Counted from the stretch's first letter, positions 7,799-24,022 are shown. The stretch is DNA of 64,000 bases from Amycolatopsis alba DSM 44262 (GCF_000384215.1 NZ_KB913032.1:7153605-7217604), one strand, 5' to 3'. Program-made: numbers and translations. The notes: a model not told the origin generated them from the sequence alone.

Positions 7799-8473
7799 AT
7801 GACGTTGACGACGAAAGACCGCCTGGTCCGCGCGGCGGCGGAACTGCTGCTGGACGGCGGGCGCGACGCGTTGTCGACGCGCGCGGTCAGCGCCGCCGCC
7901 GGAGTGCAGGCGCCGACGCTCTACCGCACTTTCGGCGACAAGGACGGCCTCCTCGACGCGGTCGCCACGTATGGCTTCCAGAGATACCTGTGCGAGAAGC
8001 ACCATCTCGGCGAGACCGAAGACCCGGTGGACGATCTCCGGCGCGGCTGGGACCTGCATGTCGAGTTCGGCCTGGCCCAGCCCGCCTTCTACATGCTCAT
8101 GTACGGCGAACCCCGCGTCCGTGAAGCGCGCAAGGAGGCGGACGCGCTGCTCAGCCGGATCGTCGAACGCATCGCGGAGGCGGGCAGGCTGCGCGTACCG
8201 GTCGAACGAGCCGCGCGGCTGGTTCACGCGACCGGGATGGGCGTGATCCTCTCGCTCATCGCCAGCCCGCCCGAAGAGCGCGACACGGACCTGATCACCG
8301 CCGCGCGCGAACACATCATCGCGACGATCACCACCGACAGCGTGGACGCCGCTTCGGACGTCGCCAGCCGGGCGATCGCGCTCAAGGCCGCCCTGCAGAA
8401 CGATCCCGTGGACGTGCTGACCCCGGCCGAGCACGCGATGCTCGCCGAATGGCTCGACCGCGTCGCGCGGTGA
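7799..8473 (+). CDS. TetR-family transcriptional regulator
   Basis: The protein has 224 residues. The N-terminal HTH (residues about 8-54) contains RLVRAAAELLLDGGRDALSTRAVSAAAGV, APTLYRTFGDKDGLLDAV, the standard TetR recognition helix. The C-terminal ligand domain is not distinctive. The gene is divergent from the SDR gene, and a palindromic operator candidate abuts the start codon, so there is little room for a 5' leader and the transcript may be leaderless. The expected role is repression of itself and of the SDR gene until a small ligand binds. Confidence 0.9.
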   Translation: MTLTTKDRLVRAAAELLLDGGRDALSTRAVSAAAGVQAPTLYRTFGDKDGLLDAVATYGFQRYLCEKHHLGETEDPVDDLRRGWDLHVEFGLAQPAFYMLMYGEPRVREARKEADALLSRIVERIAEAGRLRVPVERAARLVHATGMGVILSLIASPPEERDTDLITAAREHIIATITTDSVDAASDVASRAIALKAALQNDPVDVLTPAEHAMLAEWLDRVAR

Positions 8474-8474
8474 A

Positions 8475-9323
8475 CTACCGGCCGACGGCCCTCGCCGCCG
8501 CGACCGCCTGCCCGGCGTAGGACCGTCCGAAAAGGACGGTGTGCACGAGGAGCGGGAACAGCTGATGTGCCCCGATCCGGTCGGTCCAGCCGTCGGCGAG
8601 CGGGGCGACCTCCTGATAGGCGGCCAGCACCCGATCGAGCAGCGGGCAGCCGAACAACTGCAGCATGGCCAGATCGGTCTCGCGATGACCGCCGTGCGCG
8701 GCCGGGTCGATCAGGGCGGCCTCGACGGCTCCCCACAGCACATTGCCGTTCCACAGGTCGCCGTGCAGCCGCGCGGGAGGTTCGGCCACCTCCGGAAGCC
8801 GCGCGCAGGCCTGCTCGATGACGGCGGCTTCGGCACCGTCCAGCGTGCCCTCGTCGACCGCGCGGCGGACATACGGCAGCACCCGGTGCTCGGCGTACCA
8901 CCGCGGCCAGTCCTCCCCCGGCGCGTTCTCCATCGGGGCAAGCCCGATCCACGCGTCGGCAGGCCCTTCCGGAGGCGCGGCGCCGAACGCGGGCGCTCCG
9001 GCCGCGTGTAAGGCCGCGAGCCCCCGGCCCAGCCGTTCCGCCGCGTGATGCGTCGGCCGCCCGCCGCCGACCAGTTCCGTGACCAGCCAGTCCTCTTCGT
9101 GGCCGCGGACCTCCGGCACCCGGACGGCATCGGCGTCACCCAGCCACCGCAGTCCCGCCGCCTCAGCGGGTATCGCGTTCCGTGCGTGGCCCCGTTTGAC
9201 GACCACCGTTTCCCCGTTGTCCAGCACCACTTCGGTCACCGCGCTCGCGAGGCTCCTCTGCTCGGCGACCGCGCGTCCAGTGATCCTCGTGGCCGCCTCG
9301 GCAGGCGTCGAAACCTGGGTCAT
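8475..9323 (-). CDS. Fructosamine kinase family protein
   Basis: This 282-residue protein has an aminoglycoside-phosphotransferase-like kinase fold. The kinase loop ARLHGDLWNGNVLWG (residues about 185-200) and the DPAAHGGHRETDLAM metal-binding motif are the hallmarks of fructosamine-3-kinase-related proteins, which phosphorylate glycated amines or sugars. ATG 9323 was chosen. A TTG nine bases upstream (9332) is also possible, with GGAGG close before it. The 3' end is one base from the convergent TetR gene. The substrate is inferred from the family only. Confidence 0.85.
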   Translation of the reverse strand: MTQVSTPAEAATRITGRAVAEQRSLASAVTEVVLDNGETVVVKRGHARNAIPAEAAGLRWLGDADAVRVPEVRGHEEDWLVTELVGGGRPTHHAAERLGRGLAALHAAGAPAFGAAPPEGPADAWIGLAPMENAPGEDWPRWYAEHRVLPYVRRAVDEGTLDGAEAAVIEQACARLPEVAEPPARLHGDLWNGNVLWGAVEAALIDPAAHGGHRETDLAMLQLFGCPLLDRVLAAYQEVAPLADGWTDRIGAHQLFPLLVHTVLFGRSYAGQAVAAARAVGR

Positions 9324-9421
9324 GCCCAGCAACCTACCTCCGCCGATCGGGTGAACGCTCGTTGTCTAGAGTGCTTCTCGGGGGAATTCCACGCGCTTTC
9401 ACTTTCGAGGGGAGATCGGTC

Positions 9422-10114
9422 GTGCCCACACGTCCGAGAGTTCGTCATGCCGCCATCGCCGCGATGGCCTGCGTCGCGCTGGTCGGCTGCACTCCGCCGT
9501 CGAACACCGGCCAGGCCAGGAGTGCCTCGGCCACGACGTCCGGAGAGGCACCCGCAAGCCCGTCGCCGACGACGACGGAGATGCCGTATCTGACCACCAC
9601 GCCCACGCTGGAGGTCACCGGCGACGCCGTCAAACCGGGTACCAAGCTCAAGTTCGGCGAGCAGGCGATCATCCCGTTCTACAGCCGCTACGCGAAGGGC
9701 GTCGTCGGGCTCACGGTCACCGTCGAATCGGTGAAGGCACCTGACGCCGACATCGACAGCCTGCCGCTCAAGGACGAAGACAAGGCCAAGTTGCGGGGCA
9801 AGAACTTCTTTTTCGTCCACGAGAAGCTGACGAACGTCGACGGCACCAACCTCGCCGAGGTGACGGCGCCGATCCTGACCGCCAAGACCAGGAGCGGCGG
9901 CTGGCCGGGCTCCCTTCTGGGCATGGGGAAGACCGATGTCGCCGGATGCGAGGACCAGAACTTCGCGCCGAAGGACTTTTCGGTCAAGGGAGCGGTCTTC
10001 GAAGCTTGCCGCCTGCACTTCGGGGTCGCGTCGGACCCGATCACCTCACTGGCGTACACGACCCAGCCTTACGAGAGCGCCGATTCACGCTCCGTGACCT
10101 GGCGGAACAAATAG
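9422..10114 (+). CDS. Secreted lipoprotein of unknown function
   Basis: The predicted lipoprotein has 230 residues. The N-terminus has basic residues, a hydrophobic stretch (AAIAAMACVALVGC) and a lipobox (LVGC) with the lipidated Cys at about residue 23, then a Ser/Thr/Pro-rich linker. The mature part, near residues 65-225, looks like a beta-rich domain similar in outline to the DUF4352 or telokin-like lipoproteins, but I cannot assign it. The GTG start has GAGGGGAGA eight bases upstream. The frame opens earlier (9362), but the signal peptide dictates the later start. The end overlaps the convergent AraC gene by 30 bases. Confidence 0.75.
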   Translation: MPTRPRVRHAAIAAMACVALVGCTPPSNTGQARSASATTSGEAPASPSPTTTEMPYLTTTPTLEVTGDAVKPGTKLKFGEQAIIPFYSRYAKGVVGLTVTVESVKAPDADIDSLPLKDEDKAKLRGKNFFFVHEKLTNVDGTNLAEVTAPILTAKTRSGGWPGSLLGMGKTDVAGCEDQNFAPKDFSVKGAVFEACRLHFGVASDPITSLAYTTQPYESADSRSVTWRNK

Positions 10115-10930
10115 TCCGGCCGGTTTCCCGACCTCGGTCGGGCTGCATCCGGTCAGCGCCCGGAACTCGCGGACGAGGTGCGCCTGGTCGCTGTAGCCGC
10201 CCAGGTGCGCCACCTCCGCCCAGGAGAGGGACGACGCCTCGTTCACCAGCGCCATGACGCGGTTTAGCCGGGTGATCCGCCCGATCGTGCTGGGGTTCAG
10301 CCCGATCTGTTCGCGAAAGCGGGCGTTGAGGTGCTGCCTGCTCCAGCCGATTTCGTCCGCGAGTGCGCCCACTCGGACCGTATCCGCCGACAGCCTGTCC
10401 CACACGTAGCGGACCGTCGGCGCGAGTTCCGGACCGCGAGCGAGCCTCGACATCAGATACTCGTCCAGGAGCCGGAACCTCTCCGGCCAGCCCGACGCCT
10501 CCGCGAGCCGTTCGGTCAGCGGCCCGGACGGCATCAGATCGACCGCCGCGATCGCCGAATTGGTCAACTCGCGCAACGGGATCCCGAACAATCCGTACGC
10601 GCCGAGCGGGGTCAGGGCGACGGCGATCCCGCGCGAGACCCCGTCCTGTTCCGCGAGCAGCGGCCGGTCTCGCAATCCCAGTACGGGCGATTCCGGGATC
10701 ACGCCTTCCCCGCGCGGACGGCGCGGGGCTTCGAGGTCGATCACCCAGATCAGCACGGACAGCGGCGTGATCCGCCACGCGGTCGGCCCGGCGTCGGGCA
10801 GGTCGTGCCCGACGTAACTCGAGACGTGTGCGGCGAGACGGGGATGCGGCCGCCGGAGCATCCGCTCACCGGGCGCGCGGCCGATGTCGTGGCGCGGCAC
10901 CACCAGACTCCACCCGGCCATGCCGCCCAT
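10085..10930 (-). CDS. AraC-family transcriptional regulator
   Basis: The protein has 281 residues, with an N-terminal domain of the DUF6597 type (HPRLAAHVSSYVGHD, then PDAGPTAWRITPLSVLIWVIDLE) and a C-terminal double HTH of AraC type. The HTH region contains RVGALADEIGWSRQHLNARFREQIGL and LSWAEVAHLGGYSDQAHLVREFRALTGCSPTE. The start at 10930 was chosen because upstream sequence overlaps the divergent hydrolase promoter; an ATG three codons later is also usable. It probably regulates the divergent alpha/beta hydrolase. Confidence 0.87.
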   Translation of the reverse strand: MGGMAGWSLVVPRHDIGRAPGERMLRRPHPRLAAHVSSYVGHDLPDAGPTAWRITPLSVLIWVIDLEAPRRPRGEGVIPESPVLGLRDRPLLAEQDGVSRGIAVALTPLGAYGLFGIPLRELTNSAIAAVDLMPSGPLTERLAEASGWPERFRLLDEYLMSRLARGPELAPTVRYVWDRLSADTVRVGALADEIGWSRQHLNARFREQIGLNPSTIGRITRLNRVMALVNEASSLSWAEVAHLGGYSDQAHLVREFRALTGCSPTEVGKPAGLFVPPGHGA

Positions 10931-10979
10931 CTTACTTTCGTTCAAGACCGGGAACGGGGCGCTGCCTAGCGTTCCACCC

Positions 10980-11843
10980 ATGAAAAAGATCGGGAGCTTC
11001 CGAAATCCCGCGGCCGAGGACCGGTACTTCGCCGCCTACGACCGCGCCATGGCCGAGTGCCCGGAGCCGGGCGCGGTGGTGAACATCAGGACGCACCACG
11101 GCATCACTCGCGTCTACCGCTATGGCGACAACGGCGCGCCGATCGTCCTGCTGCCAGGGCTCATGGCGACTTCCGCCTGTTACGCAGCACTTCTTCCCGC
11201 CTTGGCCGAGCAGAACACGGTCTACGCTATCGACACTCTCGGCGAGGCGGGCGGGAGCGTTCACAAGATGCCGTTCAAGGACATCCGCGACCGCGCGTGC
11301 GCTCTCGACGACGTCTTCGAGCGCCTGGATCTGACCGCCGTGCACCTCGTCGGCGGTTCGACCGGCGGCTGGCACGCGGTCAACCAGGCGATCCACGCGC
11401 CCGGCAGGCTCGCGTCCATCGGTTTGCTGGACGCGACCACCGTTACGGCGCCGTTCGCCCGGAAGGTGTTCCGGTACGGCCTTCCTGCGGCCGTCTTCGA
11501 CAGCGAACGTCTGTGGCGGCGCTTCACGACGTGGTCCGCCGGGGAGGACATCCTCGACCAGCCCGCCGCTCGGCTGGTGCTCGCCGGTGTCCGGTGCTAC
11601 CGGGCACGAGTGCCGTTCCAGGTATGCCCGAGCGAGAAGGCACTCCGGTCCATCGAATTGCCCACACTCGCCCTTTTCGGCGGGCGCAGCGTCGTGCACG
11701 ATCCGGCCGCTGCCGCCGCGCGGCTCGAAAGCCTTGTCCCCCACGCCGACGTCGAAATCCTGCCCGACGCCGGTCATTACCTCTATCTCCGTCCGGAGGA
11801 TCGCGACCTGATCATCGAACGGCTCCTCAAGTGGGTCGCTTAG
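10980..11843 (+). CDS. Alpha/beta hydrolase
   Basis: This 287-residue alpha/beta-hydrolase fold protein has an oxyanion region at VLLPGLMATSACY and a nucleophile elbow in VHLVGGSTGGWH (Ser in GGSTGG). The acid is probably in ALFGGRSVVHDP, and the catalytic His in LPDAGHYLYL. The closest general groups are esterases, C-C hydrolases and haloalkane-dehalogenase-like enzymes. It is divergent from the AraC regulator by about 50 bases, suggesting inducible expression. Its stop overlaps the convergent small gene by four bases. The substrate is unknown. Confidence 0.85.
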   Translation: MKKIGSFRNPAAEDRYFAAYDRAMAECPEPGAVVNIRTHHGITRVYRYGDNGAPIVLLPGLMATSACYAALLPALAEQNTVYAIDTLGEAGGSVHKMPFKDIRDRACALDDVFERLDLTAVHLVGGSTGGWHAVNQAIHAPGRLASIGLLDATTVTAPFARKVFRYGLPAAVFDSERLWRRFTTWSAGEDILDQPAARLVLAGVRCYRARVPFQVCPSEKALRSIELPTLALFGGRSVVHDPAAAAARLESLVPHADVEILPDAGHYLYLRPEDRDLIIERLLKWVA

Positions 11844-12217
11844 GCGACCCGCGTGGCAGCCTGGGCGCGCGCCGCGGCCAGGCTGGCCCGGCACGCCGTG
11901 ATCAGCCGGGCCGAGGCGGTGCTTTCGCCGTGGCCGCAACGAGGACAGGCCATCGTGACGGCACCGGACAGCTCGTCGACCGAGACGGTCAGCGCGGTCG
12001 CGCAGGATCGGCACCATCGATGCCTGGTGACCGGGTTGACATGCAGCGGGGAGGCGACGCACTGGTGGATCCAGCGGCCGTGCACGTGGCAGGTCAGGCG
12101 GTCGTCCGGGGAAAGGCGGCCGACGTCTTCCGCGTCGTCCTCCAGTGCCAGCAGAACCGGCAGGGTACGGCTCACCGGATTCAGCCGCGTGGTCGAGGCC
12201 AGTGTCGTGGTGGTCAT
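11840..12217 (-). CDS. Hypothetical Cys/His-rich protein, possible zinc-binding
   Basis: This is a 125-residue protein with no family I can name. It has CHVHGRWIHQC in the first half, then WCRSCATAL and MACPRCGHGE, a set of cysteines and histidines spaced like a zinc ribbon. The ATG at 12217 has AAGGAGA about eight bases upstream; the frame extends upstream without a good site. It is probably a small cytoplasmic metal-binding protein. Confidence 0.6.
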   Translation of the reverse strand: MTTTTLASTTRLNPVSRTLPVLLALEDDAEDVGRLSPDDRLTCHVHGRWIHQCVASPLHVNPVTRHRWCRSCATALTVSVDELSGAVTMACPRCGHGESTASARLITACRASLAAARAQAATRVA

Positions 12218-12381
12218 CGCTGTCTCCTTCCGGCTCTCTCTATCAAGACGTCGAACGGGGAACGCCAGATACGACACGACCGGGCAGCCTTTCGTCGGAG
12301 CCTCCCCCTGCCGGGTGACTTGATCTTGGTCGACTCCGAATCGTTACCCCGTTCGGGTTAACGTCGCGTATCTTTCGGATC

Positions 12382-13133
12382 ATGACGACCACGCTCACCA
12401 CACTGTCCACATCGGACGGTGGCGAGCGCGGCTACCTGCTGCTTCCGCCCGCCGGCGGCACGCTCCGGACGTTCGGATCACTGGCCGTCGCGGCCGGTGC
12501 GAACGTCTGGGGAGTCGAGTACCCAGGGCATGGGGAACGGCTCGCGGAACCACCGGCTTCCTCTGTCGAAGAACTCGGCGCGCTCTTGGCCGATGCGACG
12601 CCGAAAGACTGGTTTTCCCGCATCGTGGTAATCGGCTTCGGCATGGGCGCCTTCGTCGCGTTGGAAGCGGCTCAACGGATGGGCATCGCCCCTGGCGCGT
12701 TGATCGTCGTGGACGCGTGCGCCCCGCAGCGGCGCTCGCCGGACAAGAACGCCAAGGCGGGCGCGTCGGCCATGGGACGGGTGTTCGGCCGCACCGGGCT
12801 CACCCCGGTCGCGGGCTACCGCGACTCGCCCGAAAGCTGGGAGCACGCTCTGGACCTGCTGCTCGGCGACCTTCAGCTGCTGAACGCCTACCGCGGGCCC
12901 GTCAGGACACGGCTTTCGTGCCCGCTCGCGGCGATGCGCGGCACCGACGATCCGGCGTCCGATTCGGGCGACGACGCCACGGGCGGCTGGCGGGTGTGGA
13001 CTTCCGGTCCGTTCGTCGGCCGCGTCGTCCCCGGCGCGTATCTCGGTGTGCTCGAATCCGGCCGGGAGGCCGAGTTCTGGGCCAGGATCCGCCGTCTGGA
13101 AGCTGCCTTCCTCGACGTCGAACCGGACGTCGC

Positions 13134-13137
<4 letters not shown>
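12382..13137 (+). CDS. Type II thioesterase-like protein lacking the nucleophilic Ser
   Basis: The 251-residue protein has the layout of NRPS type II thioesterases: an early [17 protein letters not shown], then [14 protein letters not shown], and a nucleophile-elbow region near residue 85. The elbow reads IGFGMGAF instead of the usual GHSMGA, so the catalytic Ser is replaced by Gly87. A late His is also hard to find. The gene converges on the terminal NRPS of the cluster with a four-base overlap. It may be a non-hydrolytic relative, for example a binding or chaperone role, or a decayed thioesterase. It may or may not belong to the cluster. Confidence 0.7.
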
Positions 13138-19658
<6,521 letters not shown>

Positions 19659-19900
19659 CGCCGGTCCTCCACCACGGGGTGCGACAGCAGGCGAGTCAAA
19701 GAGGGCTCCTTCTTCTCGGCGCCGGCACGGAAACCACCTCGACTCTAGGGACCGGCCGGGTGACAGGAGAACTACTCGGTTGGGTAGGCCACTCGGCGCA
19801 CACGGCCTCCGCGCTACCGTTTCTTGCCACCTCGCGAGCGAACGGCTAGCGTCGATCTTCAGTCCGCTCTCGCGGTTTCCCGGCACGACGGAGGGCGGAA

Positions 19901-21541
19901 ATGGACGGCGCACCAAGCGCGGCGCTGCCGGGGCTGGCGGCGGAGTTCTGGGCCTGGCGCACCAGGACCCAGCCGGATTCCTACGACGACATCACCAGGG
20001 TGGAGCGGCCTCCGGACTGGGTCGCCGACTGGTCGGCTTCGGCGATCCGTGCCCGGCGCGAGGCCCACGAAGGGTTCGCCGACCGGTACCGCCGGATCGA
20101 GCTGTCCGATGTGGACATCAGCGGCCAGGTGGACCGGCGGCTGCTCGGATCGGCGCTGGCGCGGGTCCGGTGGGAGCTGGATCTTTCGCGTTCCTGGCAA
20201 CGTGATCCGTCGTTCTACGTCGACCAAAGCCTGGTCTGTGTCTACAACCTTCTGCTGGAGCCGCCACCGTTCGGCACCCAGCGGGCCGACGCCGTCGTTC
20301 GTCAGCTGCGCAACGTTCCCGTTGTTCTGGAACAAGCACGCGAGAACCTCGACGGGACGATCGTCGGGCCGTTCGCCCGGCGAACGCTCACCGCGCTCCA
20401 CCGGGCCGACGAACAGCTGCGGACGGCGATGGCGGCACTGGCGGTGTCGGCGCCCGACCACCGCTTGCCCGCCGCGGCCGAAAGCGCCGCACGGTCTGTC
20501 GCCGGCTACCGGGATTGGCTTGCCGGGCAAGCTCCGTTCGACACCGACGAAGTCGCTGTCGGCGCGGACGCGTTCGCGTTCTTCCTGCACCGCGTGGCGC
20601 TGCTGCCGTTCCCGGCGGAACAGCTGCGGACGATGGCCCGTCAGGAACGGAATCGGGCGGTGTGGGCCGAGACGCTTCCACGCCGCGACGATCACACGAC
20701 GGCCCACGGAAATCTGCCCGGCATCGACGAGTTGATCGCCCGGCAACGCGACGCCGAACGTGACTTGCGGCGGTTCTACCTCGACCACGATGTGCTGAGC
20801 CTGCCCGCAGGTCCGCGGAGATACCGGATGGCACCACTCCCCGCGTATCTCGAACCGCTGACCTGGCTGGGTGTGCCGCACGACCCGGCGTCACCGTCCC
20901 GTGTGGACGATGACGCGATCCGCTACGTCCGGAACCCGGACCCGGACCTGCCTTACTTCGACCTCGCCGAGATCCGCACCCCGCTCACCGGGCTCGCGCA
21001 CGAAGGCGTCCACGCGCAGCAGCTCGCGATGTCCTGGCAGCACGGCAATCCGGCGCGCCGTCCCTACTACGACTCCGCGCCGAACGAGGGAATCGCGCTC
21101 TACCACGAAGAACTGCTGCTGAACCTGGGAGCCTTCGACGGCGAACCGGCGGGCGCCGCGTTCGTCGTCAACGCGATGCGGCTCCGTGCATTGCGCGTGG
21201 AGATCGACGTCGCGCTGGCGCTCGGCGAGTTGTCCCTGCGGGAAGCTGCCGACGTGCTCGCGGAATCGGTCCCCATGGACCGGGCGACCGCGTGGCAGGA
21301 GGCCACTTTCTTCGCGGGCAACCCCGGCCAGGGGCTGAGTTACCAGGTCGGCAAACTGCAGATCCTCGACCTGCTGGCGGCCTGCGCCCGGCGTCAGGGC
21401 GACGCCTTCGACCTGAAGGCGTTCCACGACCGGCTGTGGCGCGAAGGCAACGTGCCTCTCGCTTTGCAACGCTGGGAACTCCTCGGTCTGCGCGATCACC
21501 TCGACCAGGCGGACCTGCTGGCTCCCGCCGGCGATCGGTGA
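19901..21541 (+). CDS. DUF885 family metallohydrolase-like protein
   Basis: The protein has 546 residues and fits DUF885, a family of gluzincin-like proteins. The zinc-binding motif HEGVHAQQ is at about residue 367, and the downstream Glu in [12 protein letters not shown] at about 396 fits the third ligand. No signal peptide is visible, so it is probably cytoplasmic. It may cleave a peptide bond or another amide. The gene is divergent from the terminal NRPS by about 240 bases and could serve the cluster, for example in processing or self-protection, but that is speculation. A strong hairpin follows it. Confidence 0.8.
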   Translation: MDGAPSAALPGLAAEFWAWRTRTQPDSYDDITRVERPPDWVADWSASAIRARREAHEGFADRYRRIELSDVDISGQVDRRLLGSALARVRWELDLSRSWQRDPSFYVDQSLVCVYNLLLEPPPFGTQRADAVVRQLRNVPVVLEQARENLDGTIVGPFARRTLTALHRADEQLRTAMAALAVSAPDHRLPAAAESAARSVAGYRDWLAGQAPFDTDEVAVGADAFAFFLHRVALLPFPAEQLRTMARQERNRAVWAETLPRRDDHTTAHGNLPGIDELIARQRDAERDLRRFYLDHDVLSLPAGPRRYRMAPLPAYLEPLTWLGVPHDPASPSRVDDDAIRYVRNPDPDLPYFDLAEIRTPLTGLAHEGVHAQQLAMSWQHGNPARRPYYDSAPNEGIALYHEELLLNLGAFDGEPAGAAFVVNAMRLRALRVEIDVALALGELSLREAADVLAESVPMDRATAWQEATFFAGNPGQGLSYQVGKLQILDLLAACARRQGDAFDLKAFHDRLWREGNVPLALQRWELLGLRDHLDQADLLAPAGDR

Positions 21542-21543
21542 GT

Positions 21544-21600
21544 GTGTCCCGAGCGCCACGCCTGGGACGCTCATCGTCTCGAACGTGGCGCTCGGGACAC
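21544..21600. terminator. Long perfect-stem hairpin between convergent genes
   Basis: GTGTCCCGAGCGCCACG at 21544-21560 pairs without mismatch with its reverse complement at 21584-21600 around a 23-base loop, which has partial symmetry of its own (GGGAC...GTCTC). It sits three bases after the DUF885 stop and five before the MFS stop, so a bidirectional terminator is the simplest reading. Its length and structured loop also resemble a dispersed palindromic repeat. Confidence 0.65.
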
Positions 21601-21605
21601 CACCT

Positions 21606-22799
21606 TTAGTTCTTCCGTGGCCGGGTGATCGGCACTATCACGGCGGTGAGCAGTGGCGCCAGGCCCGCCAGGACCAGACCCGCGTCAGCGCCGAACCGGG
21701 TCACGAGCAATCCCGCCACCGGGCTGGCGGCGGCGGTCCCCAGGTAGCCGAAGGCGGAGAAGTACCCGAACGCCTCCGCCAGCCGATCCGGGGGGACCTT
21801 CTCGGGGACCAGCAACATGGCCGCGGTGTCACCCGGCGCGAAGGCCAGTCCGGCGATCAGCAGGCAGCTGATGGCGAGCACCAGCGAAGGTGTCACGGCG
21901 GCGATCGCGGTGATGAAGCCGTACACGGAGATCAGCGTCCAGGCCACGGTGAGACTGGGGGTTCTGCGCAGCAGGTTCGTGGCGGGCAAGGCCGCATAGA
22001 CGGAACCGCTGAGCGCGCTCGTGGCGAAGATACCCGCGAGCACCAAGCCGCCGTTCGTGGTGGCCTGACCGTGGTCCGCCAGCAACGCGGGAAGGGCGAC
22101 GTCGAGCGCGCCGAGGTTGACGCCGATGCCCACGTTGAGCAGCAGTGGCACCCAAAGCCGCGCCAGCAGCGTTCGCGCCGACGACGACTGCCGGGGGCCG
22201 TTTCCGGGTGGCCTGCCCGGCAACGTCCAGCTGAGCAGCGCACCCGATGCCACGACAGCGGCCACCGTGCCGATACACGCCTGCGGCCCGACCAGAGCGG
22301 CCACCACGGCCGCCAGCGCCGGACCGCCGATCCAGGCGGACTGCAGCGCGACCGCGTCGATCGCGTACGCCTGCTTGAGATGGCCGTCGTGCAGGACCTG
22401 CGGCAACAGCGCCCGGTACGCCCCGCTCACCCCGGCACCGCTGCCCGCCGCCACGACCACCAAGGCCAGCAGCACCACCAAAGGCGCACCCGCGGCGGCC
22501 GCGATCGCCGTGGCGACCAGTCCCGCCGTCGACCCCAGCAGCGACCAGCCCAGCGCACGGGGCAACGTGGCCCGATCCATTTGCCTGCCCCGCCACGGCG
22601 CGCACACCGCGTACGTCAGCGCGCTTGCGCCGCTCAGCAGACCGGCTCCGGCGAACGACCCCGTCACGTCGTGTGCGGTGAGGACCAGCGCGACCGGCAG
22701 CATCGTCTGGGGCAGCCTGGCGAGCGACGCCGCGGCCAGCCACCGCCACCAGGTCGGATTCGCCCGCAGCGGCCTCGCCACATCGTCCTCGACGGACAT
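21606..22799 (-). CDS. MFS transporter, likely product exporter
   Basis: This is a 397-residue MFS protein with about 12 membrane helices. The motif-A-like loop reads APWRGRQMDRATLPRALGW near residue 60, and the second half contains LVPEKVPPDRLAEAFGYFSAFGYLG. That arrangement is common in antibiotic-cluster exporters and macrolide-efflux-like MFS proteins. ATG 22799 is preceded by AGGAGGAAG; the frame extends farther upstream without family similarity. It lies between the two left-hand NRPS genes in the same direction, so export of the peptide is the likely role. Confidence 0.83.
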   Translation of the reverse strand: MSVEDDVARPLRANPTWWRWLAAASLARLPQTMLPVALVLTAHDVTGSFAGAGLLSGASALTYAVCAPWRGRQMDRATLPRALGWSLLGSTAGLVATAIAAAAGAPLVVLLALVVVAAGSGAGVSGAYRALLPQVLHDGHLKQAYAIDAVALQSAWIGGPALAAVVAALVGPQACIGTVAAVVASGALLSWTLPGRPPGNGPRQSSSARTLLARLWVPLLLNVGIGVNLGALDVALPALLADHGQATTNGGLVLAGIFATSALSGSVYAALPATNLLRRTPSLTVAWTLISVYGFITAIAAVTPSLVLAISCLLIAGLAFAPGDTAAMLLVPEKVPPDRLAEAFGYFSAFGYLGTAAASPVAGLLVTRFGADAGLVLAGLAPLLTAVIVPITRPRKN

Positions 22800-22855
22800 A
22801 GCTTCCTCCTGGCAGGCCTGGCATGGATGTACGCGTCGCGGTCCGGGGTCGAAGG

Positions 22856-24001
22856 CTACCGATCGGGTCCGGTCGCGGGGGCCAACCGTCCCGCGATCAG
22901 GTCGAGGCACAAATGCGTCGGCGGCCCCATATGGGTGACGGCTTCAGCGTCCTGGGAGATCCGGTTGATCTCGTGTGCGTGGAGGTAGCCGGCGCTGCCG
23001 AGGAGACCTCGGACCGTGCCACAGACGGTCTCACCGGTCGTCGAGGCGAAGACCTTGACGCAGTAGGCACGCAGCACCCTGTCCTGTGCCGGACCGGTGG
23101 TGAGGTCGCGGACGGCGGCGCGGGCCGATCTGACGGCGATCTCCGTCGAGGCGAGCTGACGCTGGAACCGTGGCTCGTCGAAGAGATCGCGGTCGCGGGC
23201 GTGCGCGAGCGCGGTTTCGTGCGCCGCCTGGGCCAGCCCCACGCTGACCGCGCCGAGGGTGAGCCCCAGCCGGTGGGGCAGCTGGATCGCTTCGGGGGTG
23301 GCGCTGCCGGAGCAGAGCAGGTTGTCCTCCCCGACGGTCACGTCCCGGAACTGCACCATTCCCGTCCCGGAGCCGCGCATGCCTGCCATGTCGAGTGCGT
23401 CCGGGGGCACCTCGACGCCGGGGGTGGCCGCTTCGACGAGGAACAGTGCCTGGTCGCTCCCGCCGTAGGTGGGCCCGGTGGCGTGAGCTGTCCCGGTGGT
23501 GGGGGGAAGCTGGACGAGCACGATGAAGAAGTCGGCGACGGTGGCGCTGGTGGAGAAGGTCTTGCCGCCCTTGATCTCCCACCCTCCGGCGGTGTCACGC
23601 TGGGCGGTCGTGGACAGCGAGCGCTTGTCCGCTGTCGAGCCGGGCTCGCTCCACGCGGACGCCACCAGCTCGCCGCGTCGCGCGATGCGCGGAAGCCAGT
23701 GTTTCTTCTGGGTCTCGGTGCCGTACTGCTCGATCCGCACCGCCACCGCGCAGTGGAGATACAACATGATGGCGATCGACGGGTTGTCCGCGGCGACGGT
23801 CTCGATCGCGGCGTTCGCGGCGGCCGCGTCGTAGCCCCAGCCACCATGGTCTTCGTGGACCATCATGCCCAGCAGCCCCGATCGGCGCAGCGCTTCGAGG
23901 CTCGCCGCGTCGACCTCCCCTGTCTCGTGTGCCCGGCGGGCACCGGCGCGGAGTGTCTCACCGAACTCCGGGCCGGGCGTGAATCGATCGTGGAGGTTCA
24001 T
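22856..24001 (-). CDS. Acyl-CoA dehydrogenase-like flavoprotein
   Basis: The 381-residue protein has the three-part acyl-CoA dehydrogenase layout: a helical N-domain, a central beta domain with SAWSEPGSTADKR and GGKTFSTSATVADFFIV, and a helical C-domain ending in LLGSAGYLHAHEINRISQDAEAVTHMGPP. FAD is the expected cofactor. In lipopeptide clusters such enzymes introduce a double bond into the N-acyl chain, and this cluster has a fatty-acyl-AMP ligase loading domain. Oxidation of a carrier-bound aminoacyl group is an alternative. I did not identify the catalytic base with certainty. It is 21 bases downstream of an NRPS gene. Confidence 0.85.
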   Translation of the reverse strand: MNLHDRFTPGPEFGETLRAGARRAHETGEVDAASLEALRRSGLLGMMVHEDHGGWGYDAAAANAAIETVAADNPSIAIMLYLHCAVAVRIEQYGTETQKKHWLPRIARRGELVASAWSEPGSTADKRSLSTTAQRDTAGGWEIKGGKTFSTSATVADFFIVLVQLPPTTGTAHATGPTYGGSDQALFLVEAATPGVEVPPDALDMAGMRGSGTGMVQFRDVTVGEDNLLCSGSATPEAIQLPHRLGLTLGAVSVGLAQAAHETALAHARDRDLFDEPRFQRQLASTEIAVRSARAAVRDLTTGPAQDRVLRAYCVKVFASTTGETVCGTVRGLLGSAGYLHAHEINRISQDAEAVTHMGPPTHLCLDLIAGRLAPATGPDR

Positions 24002-24022
24002 CTGCCGTCACCGCCTTTCTCG

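Noticed and set aside
19659..19916. Upstream extension of the terminal NRPS by 86 residues
   Set aside because: There is no similarity to NRPS sequence, and GTG 19658 has a good ribosome site and begins at the expected A-domain start.
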